Positions 36,801 to 44,891 of a stretch of 64,000 bases of DNA are shown in pieces (position 1 is the stretch's first letter; every line of letters begins with the position of its first letter). The DNA lies in NCBI GenBank assembly GCA_013214355.1, contig JABSSL010000087.1:1-64000 (forward strand), in the 5' to 3' direction. The DNA is from Saprospiraceae bacterium (GTDB lineage Bacteria; Bacteroidota; Bacteroidia; Chitinophagales; Saprospiraceae). Below the pieces are notes generated by a model. It was not told where the DNA came from. It worked only from the letters and a program-made list of their open reading frames with translations, and searched no databases. The position numbers and the translations under genes are program-made.

Positions 36801-36999
36801 GATGACTTCGCTCACAACGGTACTGGCCTTACTTCCGCTAACTTTTGGTTTTGGAGAAAGTGCCTCTTTGCGTGCACCAATGGCTTGGGCTGTGATTGGA
36901 GGATTGGTCACCTCTACCCTACTGACCTTAGTGGTGATTCCTTGTGTATATGCCGTAATTGATTTTGGAGGAAAAAAGGAAGAAGTGGAAATGGTATAG
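33868..36999 (+). CDS. RND efflux transporter permease
   Basis: 1043 residues, full length with 12 TM helices and two large periplasmic loops. TM1: YPVTVLMAILAIGILGYISY. TM4: GGLALGAGMLVDNAIVVLEN, where the second relay Asp of AcrB is Asn, a common variant in HAE-type pumps. The second half has GIIMLVGIAVNDAIILVDRI. An Ala/Asn/Gln-rich insertion lies near residues 248-275 in the first porter loop. Coupled to the adaptor by ATGA-type overlap. Two RND subunits in this locus suggest a hetero-trimer with the fusion protein downstream, as in MdtBC (inference). Confidence 0.93.
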   Translation: MKKLTQFAVNYPVTVLMAILAIGILGYISYFRLGVDLFPDLNSPRLFVEIESGEKAPEEIEKQFVEQIEALSMRQGGVTQVASVTKIGSAQITVEYSWEKDMDEAFLDLQKALNDFNQGGELDRVTVTQYDPNSAPIMLLGVSHSSINDLNELRKVCDNYVSKELVRLEGVAQVALSGDQEQEVIINTAPYKLEAYGLSLDKISQKIQSFNQNVSGGTVQELGLQYTVKGVGMLKTEDDFNNLIVGYKEEQASANAQAQSNPEDASAANATPRNRAPIYLKDVAVTTFTNKDPENIVRINGQRCIGLSIYKENRFNTVKAVEEITEALEDIRQALPGYQFEVISNQGIFIQNAVDEVQETALVGVLLAVVVLFLFLHRFGTTLIISIAIPISIIATFTLMYFNGLTINIMTLGGLALGAGMLVDNAIVVLENIFRNHESGADAKTAAINGTAEVGGAITASTLTTIIVFLPVIYLQDAAGELFKDQAWTVAFSLLSSLFVAIFVIPMLYHRFYRKRTAPAQARSLQLKSYGRFLLGLLRFRWLVILLAALLIGGAYYIYPSIGTEFMPAASSKKFSIDVRLPEGTVLERTSTTTENVESIVQDVLKDDLKFVYSHIGPKSAIEESQSAVFQGEHTATVEVALIDSTRLGTQKVMAALDEVTSGISGVELSFSPEVSSLNSILRTEEAPLVVEIKGQDLETIESITQEVRSLMAELPELINIQTSIEQGAPEVEVLFDRFKLGLYNLDMNNVITQIQDQLKGKSAGKLEQAGEMIDIQLKTPEQGIAAFENLTIQGGDKIYRLHEIATLRQSAAPREIHRRNQSRLGKVYAQTDESVPLEFVANKIRETVSSIDLPASYSIKVAGDEARRQESLQSLSFSLLLSVILVYMVMASQFESLLHPFTILLTIPLAVVGTIATFYWLNAPLNIMAIIGIIMLVGIAVNDAIILVDRINQLKRGGLSRYEAIAQAGQQRIRPILMTSLTTVLALLPLTFGFGESASLRAPMAWAVIGGLVTSTLLTLVVIPCVYAVIDFGGKKEEVEMV

Positions 37000-37089
37000 A
37001 AGCGATGTGCTAAAGCACCTAGCTTCCAAAAAGACCCGATCAATGAAAAGATATCATTCTTATAAAAAGATAAACAGAACCAGCTGTTC

Positions 37090-40000
37090 ATGATGACCCA
37101 ACTCATACATCGAAAAGTAGCGATCTGTATGGTCTTCATAGGGCTAACCCTATTGGGCTTTCTTTCGTATCGACAGCTGCCGGTAGAATTGTTGCCCAAT
37201 GCGGAGCTCCCTATGCTCTTCGTGCAGGTAGCTTCTCCCTCTCAGGTCAATCCACAATACCTGGAGCAGCAGGGAGTGATTCCTGTTGAAGGTGCCATCG
37301 GGACGATGGAAGGAGTCGAGAAGATCGAGACTCAGATCTCCGGAAACAGAGCCACGATCCGCGTAAGCTTTGAACAGAATACGCGCTTCAAATATGCCTT
37401 TTTGAAGCTACAGCAGAAGATTGATGCCGTAAAGCCTGATCTTCCTACGGATCTATTTGTTCAGGTAGCTAAAATTGATCTCCAGCAGCTCACCAACCAA
37501 TTCCTGGAGCTACAGGTTAGAGGCAGCGGCGGAACAGATCGACTGCGTAACGTAACGGAAAAGGATATTCGTCCCGCTTTTGAAAACCTGGATGGCATAG
37601 CCTCCATCAGCATCTTCGGTGGTCGGCAAAAGAACCTGGAAATACTATTGGATAAGCAGGCTGCCGAACCACACAACATTACGCCAGAAAGCGTCCGGTC
37701 ACGCCTAACTCAAAACTCCGGAAGTAGAACCTTGGCTGGTTTCTTGTACGAAGGAGATAAGCGATTCTTCATTCGTACCGCTTCTGAATATGCAGAGGTG
37801 AATGAGATAGAAAACATCGTCATGGCTCCCGGTCCAATTTTGCTAAAAGATGTGGCAAAAGTTTCCTTTGGAGTAGATGAAGAAGAATCCATTAGTCGGG
37901 TCAATGGAAAGGATGCCATTTCTTTAACGGCAACCAAAGAGTCTCAGGTTAACATCATAGACCTATCACGCCGTTGCCTGAAACTGATCGATCAACTCAA
38001 CGAACAGCTGGCCGCCAAAGACGTACAGATCACCGTGCAACGGAACTTGGCCCAAAATATGGAGGACAACATCAATCAAATCATTGATTTGGCTTTGGTG
38101 GGTGGGCTTCTGGCCATTTTTGTACTGTGGATTTTCTTGAAGGATCTACGCCTAATCTCAGTGATTGCTGTTTCCATCCCTATCTCGGTCTACGCCGCCT
38201 TCAACCTATTTTACGGCGCAGGCATAAGCATTAATAGCTTAACACTAGTCGGGATGGCCTTGGCGATTGGGATGTTGCTGGATAATAGTATTGTGGTCCT
38301 GGAAAACATCTATCGCCTGTTTGCTGAAGGATCACTCATGGAAAAAGCGGTGACAAAAGGAGTCTCAGGCGTAGCTAAAGCGATTCTTGCTGCTACCTTA
38401 ACCACAGCTACTGTTTTTGTTCCTTTTCTATTTTTCGGTAATTATCTGATTGCCTTGATTGGAAAGAATATTGGTGTCTCTATCATTTCTACCCTAAGTG
38501 TATCCTTATTGGTCGCACTCCTCTTGATCCCCGTATTAGCCGCCTTTATCCTAGGTTTTTATAGAAAGAAAAAATCCAAGGCCTTCGCCGTCTCCAAGGC
38601 CAAGACCCGGACAGAACGCTTGTATCTAGTACTCCTTAAGAGTAGTCTACGTAGTCCCGCACGAACTATTATTGCTGGTTTGGTGCTTTTCTTCCTAACC
38701 ACCTTCGCTGTCCTCGCTATAAACATCAACGCCCAAGAAGAGGTAGAATCGGATCAGATCGATGTCTTCGTTACCATGGCCAAGGGAAGTACATTGGATA
38801 ATACAGATAAGATTGTCCAAGAGATTGAAGCCAAGGTAGATGGCATTAAGGAAAAAGAAGATGTCAGTAGCCGAATTCGCGAAGAAGATGCGGTGGTTAG
38901 CATCAAGTTACAGAAAGACTTCGAGGATGTTGATAAGCGGAATTATTTTGAAGTTAAAGCCAACATTGATCGTCTGATCAGAGAGATTGGCGGGAATGCG
39001 CGTATCAGTCTCACCGAGCAGAGCAGCGGCGGTGGTGGCGGTGGCGGTGGTGGTATAGGCGGAATGGATGCCCTCGGTTCACTCCTGGGCTTTGGCAACA
39101 ACCAAGAAAAACTAGTGATCAAAGGCGAAGACTATGACGTCTTACAGCGAGTATCTCAAGATCTACTCTATTACCTTGAAAGCATGGATGATACTCAAGA
39201 TGCTAGCTTGAGTTCACGCGGTAATCGGCCAGAAGTCCTCCTACGCTTTGACCCACTGACGCTAGCCCGTAAGGATATTGCTCCCGAGAATATCATGTTG
39301 GCACTGCGGGATTTTGGTCAAGATGCGCCCACCAATTCCACTTTCCAATATGGAGATGAAGAATACAACATCATCATCCGGCAGAAGGAAGAGCAAAACT
39401 ATGAGGAGCCCCAACCTAAAAGTATGAGTGACTTGCAGCGTCTGGAAGTTGCGGATGGGACGGGTGGATTGCATGAGATGGCTACCTTCACAAGCATCCA
39501 GACGGGGCAAGGTATGGATGACATCCAACGGATTAACCAGCAGAAGCAAATCGAGATAACCTACCGCCGATCCCAGCAAGCTATGCAGTCTAAGGAGATC
39601 CTTGAGGCACATAAAGAAAGCATTAATCAGCTGGTGGCCAGTTATCCTGCGCCTCCGGGTATAGCCATCGAAATTGTAGAAGCCCAAGATCAGCTTAAGG
39701 ACTTTAAGGTCTTGGCCGGAGCTGCCATTCTTTTGATTTTCATGATCTTAGCCTCCGTATTTGAGTCCTTGTCCGCTCCATTTGTTTTGATGTTCTCCGT
39801 TCCTCTAGCCGCCACGGGTGCCTTGCTTGGTTTGGCCATTACCGGCAATAGCTTGTTCAATGCCAATACTTTGACCGGTTTCCTCATCCTACTTGGGGTA
39901 ATTGTGAACAATGGCATCATCATGATTGATTATGTCAATGCCTTGCGACGCCAAGGGTATCGAAAAACCAGGGCCTTAATGACCGCGGGCTTGCATCGAC

Positions 40001-41796
40001 TGCGGCCGATTCTAATTACAGCTATTACTACGATAGCTGCCATGTTCCCCTTAGCCTTGGGAACAGCAGAGTATGTGAGCCTAATCGGTGCCCCTTTCGC
40101 CATTACCGTCATCGGAGGACTAGCCCTCGGAACCCTGTTGACCTTAGTCTTGATTCCTACGGTATATCTAGGCCTGGAAAATGCAATCAGCTGGTTCAGA
40201 GCGTTGCCTTGGTGGGTCAGATTAATCAACCTTGGACTATGGTTTGGAGTAGGCATCTACATCTATTTCAAATTGGACTCCTTACTCTGGCAAATGGTAG
40301 ATTGGCTGTTGTTACTATTCTTAGTTCCGGCTGTAACCTACTTCATTCAGGTAAGTTTGAAACGGGCGCGAGCGGATGTGATTCCAGAGGACCAGGAATT
40401 GGAGATCAGCATCCAGAACTTAGTTAAGATTTATAATCGCCCCGGTCGCCTCGCTAGGGAATGGACCGGTAGTCAGGCCCTAGCAGACTTCCATCATGCG
40501 GGTCTGAGAGGAATCAAATGGGGATTGCTAATCCGGGAATTCCTATGGCAGTTGCCACTCCTCGGCTTCATGGTCTGGTTTACTTTTAGTTTCCTACGTT
40601 CTGGTTTTTGGATGACCCTTCTAGCGGTTGGGGTCTACCTTCTGGTCTTGGAGACTTGGTTTCCCATCGGTACGGCCTTGACTAAAGGAGAACCCAAGCG
40701 TTGGAAGAAATTGATCAAGGCCTTTGGATGGTTGGTGTTTTGGCTAAGCCCCATTGTGCTGGTACTACAACTCAATGCACGCTGGGAACGATGGGGTTTT
40801 GCAGTCTTTGTGGGCGTAGTTTGGTATTTGATTCTATTGATCTATAGTTCTTCTAACTACATTCATCGGAATGGGATCAATATTGAACGGGTAAAGGGTA
40901 GGCTCAGACGGATTTATTATCGGATGATCATCAATATTCCCATTATTGGGAAAAGGCAACTACCATTCAAGGCCTTGAATGGGGTTTCTCTCAACATTGG
41001 CACAGGTATGTATGGTTTATTGGGGCCAAACGGAGCCGGCAAATCTACTTTGATGCGGATCATTAGTGGTGTATTTGAACAGAGCTATGGTAAGATCTGG
41101 ATCAATGGTGTAGATACACAGCTTAAACGAGAAGAGTTACAGGGTTTAATTGGCTACCTCCCCCAGGCCTTTGGTAGCTACGAACATATGTCTGCCTGGA
41201 GCTACTTGGATTATCAAGCCATCCTGAAAGGTTTAACAGATAATAAGGAACGTAAAGAGCGTTTGGAATATGTGCTTTCCTCCGTCAATATGTTGGATCG
41301 GAAAGATGAAAAGATTGGTTCTTTCTCTGGAGGTATGAAGCAACGAATTGGTATTGCTCAGATTCTTTTGCACTTACCGCGCATTCTGATAGTGGACGAA
41401 CCAACTGCGGGTCTGGATCCGAGAGAAAGAATCCGGTTCAGAAACCTCTTGGTTCAGCTAAGTCGAGAGCGCATTGTGCTTTTTTCTACACACATTATCG
41501 AGGATATTGCTAGTTCTTGTAACCAGTTAGCCGTGATCAATAAAGGAACGGTGAGATACCAGGGCTCACCGCAGGATATGCTACAGCATGCCGAAGGTCT
41601 AGTTTGGGAATATGTAATTCCCGCCAATGAATTTGAACAGGCGGAGAGCGAACAGGTCATTGTCAATCACATGCGAGAGGGAGAAAATATTCGAGTCCGA
41701 TGCATTTCTTCCACTCAACCCTCCGAGGCGGCCGTCGAAACCGAACCTGTCTTGGAAGATGCTTATTTGTGTCTCTTGAAAAACATTCAAAAATAA
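37090..41796 (+). CDS. RND permease fused to an ABC ATPase whose nucleotide-binding domain is split by a membrane insertion
   Basis: 1568 residues. Residues ~1-1030: complete RND permease, TM4 MALAIGMLLDNSIVVLENIY, second-half LGVIVNNGIIMIDYVNALR. A run of nine Gly lies near 647-655 in the second porter loop. After the last RND helix two more TM segments (WWVRLINLGLWFGVGIYIYF, MVDWLLLLFLVPAVTYF) lead to ISIQNLVKIYN (~1105), the first strand of an ABC ATPase. About 175 residues with ~4 TM helices then intervene before FKALNGVSLNIGTGMYGLL and Walker A GPNGAGKST (~1312), signature FSGGMKQR, Walker B ILIVDEPTAGLDP and STHI. All ATPase motifs are intact. No frameshift or stop separates the parts. 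It overlaps the next permease gene by one base. Confidence 0.92.
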   Translation: MMTQLIHRKVAICMVFIGLTLLGFLSYRQLPVELLPNAELPMLFVQVASPSQVNPQYLEQQGVIPVEGAIGTMEGVEKIETQISGNRATIRVSFEQNTRFKYAFLKLQQKIDAVKPDLPTDLFVQVAKIDLQQLTNQFLELQVRGSGGTDRLRNVTEKDIRPAFENLDGIASISIFGGRQKNLEILLDKQAAEPHNITPESVRSRLTQNSGSRTLAGFLYEGDKRFFIRTASEYAEVNEIENIVMAPGPILLKDVAKVSFGVDEEESISRVNGKDAISLTATKESQVNIIDLSRRCLKLIDQLNEQLAAKDVQITVQRNLAQNMEDNINQIIDLALVGGLLAIFVLWIFLKDLRLISVIAVSIPISVYAAFNLFYGAGISINSLTLVGMALAIGMLLDNSIVVLENIYRLFAEGSLMEKAVTKGVSGVAKAILAATLTTATVFVPFLFFGNYLIALIGKNIGVSIISTLSVSLLVALLLIPVLAAFILGFYRKKKSKAFAVSKAKTRTERLYLVLLKSSLRSPARTIIAGLVLFFLTTFAVLAININAQEEVESDQIDVFVTMAKGSTLDNTDKIVQEIEAKVDGIKEKEDVSSRIREEDAVVSIKLQKDFEDVDKRNYFEVKANIDRLIREIGGNARISLTEQSSGGGGGGGGGIGGMDALGSLLGFGNNQEKLVIKGEDYDVLQRVSQDLLYYLESMDDTQDASLSSRGNRPEVLLRFDPLTLARKDIAPENIMLALRDFGQDAPTNSTFQYGDEEYNIIIRQKEEQNYEEPQPKSMSDLQRLEVADGTGGLHEMATFTSIQTGQGMDDIQRINQQKQIEITYRRSQQAMQSKEILEAHKESINQLVASYPAPPGIAIEIVEAQDQLKDFKVLAGAAILLIFMILASVFESLSAPFVLMFSVPLAATGALLGLAITGNSLFNANTLTGFLILLGVIVNNGIIMIDYVNALRRQGYRKTRALMTAGLHRLRPILITAITTIAAMFPLALGTAEYVSLIGAPFAITVIGGLALGTLLTLVLIPTVYLGLENAISWFRALPWWVRLINLGLWFGVGIYIYFKLDSLLWQMVDWLLLLFLVPAVTYFIQVSLKRARADVIPEDQELEISIQNLVKIYNRPGRLAREWTGSQALADFHHAGLRGIKWGLLIREFLWQLPLLGFMVWFTFSFLRSGFWMTLLAVGVYLLVLETWFPIGTALTKGEPKRWKKLIKAFGWLVFWLSPIVLVLQLNARWERWGFAVFVGVVWYLILLIYSSSNYIHRNGINIERVKGRLRRIYYRMIINIPIIGKRQLPFKALNGVSLNIGTGMYGLLGPNGAGKSTLMRIISGVFEQSYGKIWINGVDTQLKREELQGLIGYLPQAFGSYEHMSAWSYLDYQAILKGLTDNKERKERLEYVLSSVNMLDRKDEKIGSFSGGMKQRIGIAQILLHLPRILIVDEPTAGLDPRERIRFRNLLVQLSRERIVLFSTHIIEDIASSCNQLAVINKGTVRYQGSPQDMLQHAEGLVWEYVIPANEFEQAESEQVIVNHMREGENIRVRCISSTQPSEAAVETEPVLEDAYLCLLKNIQK

Positions 41797-42497
41797 TGGG
41801 GAACGCATTCATATTGCTAAGCAAATTAGTTCGCTATAACCTGAAGATCATCTTTGCCGGGCGGTTCATTTGGTTCCTCCTAGCTGCTTTGGCATTTTAC
41901 ATTTTCTTCATGGTGATTAGTGTTTTGGATAATGATGAGATCAATATTGGCTCCATCTATGCTCTAACCTTCTTTCCCGCCATTCTACTGATTTTCTACC
42001 CAATGGTATTTGGCATACAACGAGACGATGATGCTCGGATGCTGGAGATTTTATTCGGTATACCTGATTACCGTTATAAGGTCTGGCTAGTACGCCTATT
42101 CTTGATCTTTACCCAAATCTTTATTCTCCTAATCCTATTTGCCTCACTAGGTTCCTATCTCTTGTATCCGGTTAATCCATTGGTGATTGCTTCCCAATTG
42201 CTGTTCCCAATCTGTTTCTTGGGAAGTCTGGCCTTTCTTTTTGCCACCCGCATCAAGAATGGAAATGCCACGGCGGTGATCATGATCCTACTAGGCTTGG
42301 GTTTGAGTATTTTCAGTGAGATTCTAGAAGACACTTTCTGGAATATCTTCCTCAACCCCTTTGATCCGGAGCGGGGCTTCAGCGAACTCGCCTGGCAGCA
42401 GATCGTGTGGAAGAATCGGGTCTTCCTGTGCGTCGGGACCATCGTCTTTATCCTAACAGCCTTGATCAATTTGCAGAAGCGGGAGCGATATATCTAA
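41796..42497 (+). CDS. ABC-2-type membrane permease subunit
   Basis: 233 residues from ATG 41796 (the A of the previous TAA is shared). Six hydrophobic segments, for example FIWFLLAALAFYIFFMVISV, ALTFFPAILLIFYPMVFG, LVRLFLIFTQIFILLILFA and VFLCVGTIVFILTALI, with the ABC-2 motif-like EILFGIPDYRYKVWLVRL coupling segment. The one-base overlap with the RND-ABC fusion argues that it is the membrane partner of that ATPase domain. The longer frame from 41700 lies within the fusion gene and is rejected. A strong terminator follows. Confidence 0.82.
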   Translation: MGNAFILLSKLVRYNLKIIFAGRFIWFLLAALAFYIFFMVISVLDNDEINIGSIYALTFFPAILLIFYPMVFGIQRDDDARMLEILFGIPDYRYKVWLVRLFLIFTQIFILLILFASLGSYLLYPVNPLVIASQLLFPICFLGSLAFLFATRIKNGNATAVIMILLGLGLSIFSEILEDTFWNIFLNPFDPERGFSELAWQQIVWKNRVFLCVGTIVFILTALINLQKRERYI

Positions 42498-42509
42498 GTA
42501 GTATCATTT

Positions 42510-42592
42510 GGTCGGTGAAAAACACCGACCAGCGCAAGGCTCATTTGGTCGGTGAAAAAACTATCTGGCGCTATACAGATAGTTTTTCCACC
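42510..42592. terminator. Double-hairpin bidirectional terminator
   Basis: First hairpin: GGTCGGTG, AAAAA, CACCGACC (42510-42530), perfect. Second: 17-base arms 42551-42567 and 42576-42592 with one mismatch, carrying A6 on one side and T5 on the other so that both strands have a T-tract. A 19-base direct repeat starting TCATTTGGTCGG occurs at 42504 and 42541. Lies between the convergent permease (+) and isomerase (-) genes. Confidence 0.85.
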
Positions 42593-42647
42593 CAAAATTC
42601 ACGGCTGAAACGACATTTTTCGATACAAAAACCAGTGCAAAAGACGC

Positions 42648-43571
42648 TTACTTACTTGTAGCAGCATAGTCAACCTCGCGATAGGCTTGAATCACGGCCA
42701 ACTCTCCTTCTTTACCCTCTTTGGAATTCCCATGTTCCATGCCCAAAATACCGCGGTAGCCTTTTTCGTGAATGTACTTGAAGACATTCTTATAGTTAAT
42801 TTCTCCGGTGGTGGGTTCCTTGCGGCCAGGATTGTCACCGATCTGGAAATAGCCAATCTCATCCCAAGATTGCTCGATGTTAGGAATCAAGTTACCTTCT
42901 TGAATTTGTTGGTGATATATATCAAAAAGTATTTTGCAAGCTGGGCTGTCCACCGCCTTGCAGATCTGATAGGCTTGCGAACTTTTAGTAAGGAAGAGGC
43001 CGGGGTGATTGAAGAAATTCAGGGGTTCTAATACCATTACTAGATTATGTGGCTCCAAAATGGCGGAGGCACGTTTGAGCACTTCGATCACATTGGCCGT
43101 TTGATATCCCATATCCTGCCTTAGATCAAGATAGCCAGGTAAAACGGTCATCCAGGTAGCATTCACGCGTTTGGCGGCGTCCACTGATTCCTTGATTCCT
43201 TTGAGAAATTCTTCGCGAATCGATTCATCCTTTAGCACTAGCGTCGGTTCTTTGGTACGGATACGGCCACCAACGAAAACGCCCATCTCCATATTAAGCT
43301 GAGCCAATTTGGCTCCGATCTTATCCTGCATACTACTTTCTCGGCGCTTAAGGTAATTGTCTTCAAAGGCGGTAAAGCCCTGGTCGGACATAAATTGGAT
43401 CTCATCCAAGGGCTCCTTCCCCGCATGCTGTTGGAACATACCCGTGTGCGGCGCAAACTTCATGTTGAATTTGGGGGCGAAGGAGGAGGAATTAGTTTTG
43501 CCATGCAGTTTATTCGTGGCCATGGCCCCAGCGGTCCATACGCTGCTTGCTATAAAGGTTCTACGTTTCAT
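42648..43571 (-). CDS. Exported hydroxypyruvate isomerase-like / sugar phosphate isomerase-type TIM barrel
   Basis: 307 residues with a Tat-like leader (MKRRTFIASSVWTAGAMATN), so probably periplasmic. Barrel segments FKFAPHTGMFQQHAG-like start, GFTAFEDNYL, MVLEPLNFFNHPG with the metal-binding Glu, ILFDIYHQQIQEGNL with Asp and His, and GILGMEHGNSKEGKEG near the end match hydroxypyruvate isomerase/xylose isomerase-like proteins with a divalent metal site. Substrate unknown; resembles the periplasmic sugar enzymes elsewhere in the window. Confidence 0.85.
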   Translation of the reverse strand: MKRRTFIASSVWTAGAMATNKLHGKTNSSSFAPKFNMKFAPHTGMFQQHAGKEPLDEIQFMSDQGFTAFEDNYLKRRESSMQDKIGAKLAQLNMEMGVFVGGRIRTKEPTLVLKDESIREEFLKGIKESVDAAKRVNATWMTVLPGYLDLRQDMGYQTANVIEVLKRASAILEPHNLVMVLEPLNFFNHPGLFLTKSSQAYQICKAVDSPACKILFDIYHQQIQEGNLIPNIEQSWDEIGYFQIGDNPGRKEPTTGEINYKNVFKYIHEKGYRGILGMEHGNSKEGKEGELAVIQAYREVDYAATSK

Positions 43572-43727
43572 GTTGTGTTTTTTCGTTTTGAATGGTTCTG
43601 AATACTAAAGATCGACAATAAGTTACATACTTTCTTAAAGCTCCATATCGAGAAATAGCATGAAAACTTTAATTTGCAGCAGGAATATAGCACAACCCAG
43701 GTTTCACTAATTTGAAAATCTATCCTT

Positions 43728-44864
43728 ATGAAAACCTACAGCCTACTGCTACTAGCCGGCTTGCTATCCGTTTGTGCTTGGTCACAACAAACCATCAACG
43801 CTTCCCTGACACACGATGGCAAGGACCGGAGCTATATCCTATATGTACCCGATTCTTACAGCGGAGACACCCCTGTTCCACTTGTCCTCAATTTTCATGG
43901 ATACACCAGCAATGCCAATGATCAAATGTGGTATGGTGATTTTCGAGCTATTGCTGATACTGCAGGATTTTTGGTGGTGCATCCGCAAGGTAGCTTACTC
44001 AATGGCATCACGCATTGGAATGTAGGAGGTTGGACGATTGGTAGTACCACGGATGACGTAGGATTTACTGAAGCCCTACTAGATGAGTTAAGCACTGATT
44101 ACAATATCGACCAAAAGAGAATCTACTCAACGGGTATGTCAAATGGAGGATTCATGAGCTTTTTATTGGCTTGTCAGCTGAGTGACCGCATTGCGGCTAT
44201 TGCCTCTGTGACGGGCTCCATGACCCCAGAGATCTATAATAACTGCAATCCTTCTCATCCTACGCCAGTGATGCAAATACATGGAGTGATAGATGGAGTC
44301 GTACCTTATTTTGGTGCTACCTGGACCAGATCTATTGCTGATGTACTGGTTTATTGGAGGAATTATAACAATTGTTCTACGGAGCTCATCAAAACTGATG
44401 TGCCCAATACAAACCTTTTAGATGCTTCATCAGCCTCTTTCCAGGTTTATCCTGATGGTGATAATGAGAGTACAGTAGAGCACTTCCGGATTAGCGGTGG
44501 GGGACACACTTGGCCAGGTTCCTTTCCTAGTCCAGGCACCAATCAAGATTTCAATGCTTCTTTAGAAATTTGGAAATTTTTCTCCCGCTATGATCTAGAC
44601 GGTTTACGTGGCATCACTTCTGTGCAGGAACAATCTTCCGAGGAAGCTAGCCTTCAGATTTTCCCCAATCCTACGGAAAGGCGGGTCACGGTAGAATCTA
44701 AACAAGCCATCGGAAGTACTTATCAAATACATTCGATCCAAGGTCAGTTGATGAAACAAGGGATCTTAGTAAATAAAAGACAGGAACTAGACCTTTCCGC
44801 ACTTCCGAAAGGAGTTTACATTCTTAGGGTCGGCAACCAAGGATTCAAACTGATCAAGGGATAA
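43728..44864 (+). CDS. Secreted PHB-depolymerase/feruloyl-esterase-type hydrolase with T9SS sorting domain
   Basis: 378 residues. Signal peptide (MKTYSLLLLAGLLSVCAWS), catalytic alpha/beta domain with LVLNFHGYTSNAND, nucleophile STGMSNGGFMSF, acid region QIHGVIDGVVPYFG and His in GGGHTWPG: the LpqC/PHB-depolymerase-like esterase family. The last ~75 residues (LQIFPNPTERRVTVESK to KGVYILRV) form the type A C-terminal sorting domain of the type IX system, so the enzyme is carried to the cell surface or outside. Convergent with the next gene. Confidence 0.92.
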   Translation: MKTYSLLLLAGLLSVCAWSQQTINASLTHDGKDRSYILYVPDSYSGDTPVPLVLNFHGYTSNANDQMWYGDFRAIADTAGFLVVHPQGSLLNGITHWNVGGWTIGSTTDDVGFTEALLDELSTDYNIDQKRIYSTGMSNGGFMSFLLACQLSDRIAAIASVTGSMTPEIYNNCNPSHPTPVMQIHGVIDGVVPYFGATWTRSIADVLVYWRNYNNCSTELIKTDVPNTNLLDASSASFQVYPDGDNESTVEHFRISGGGHTWPGSFPSPGTNQDFNASLEIWKFFSRYDLDGLRGITSVQEQSSEEASLQIFPNPTERRVTVESKQAIGSTYQIHSIQGQLMKQGILVNKRQELDLSALPKGVYILRVGNQGFKLIKG

Positions 44865-44891
44865 CCCATATAAGGTGGGGACTATTGGCTA

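Noticed and set aside
33868-36999. Loss of function from the second TM4 Asp being Asn
   Set aside because: DN in place of DD is a frequent natural variant among HAE-type RND pumps, so it is not evidence of inactivity.
41700-41795. Longer N-terminus for the last permease of the efflux locus
   Set aside because: The extension is read in another frame inside the fusion gene and is basic and Cys/Arg-rich; ATG 41796 gives a normal membrane protein and a typical overlap.
42555-42660. Could the repeated TCATTTGGTCGG units be a CRISPR array?
   Set aside because: Only two copies, inside terminator hairpins, with no regular spacers.
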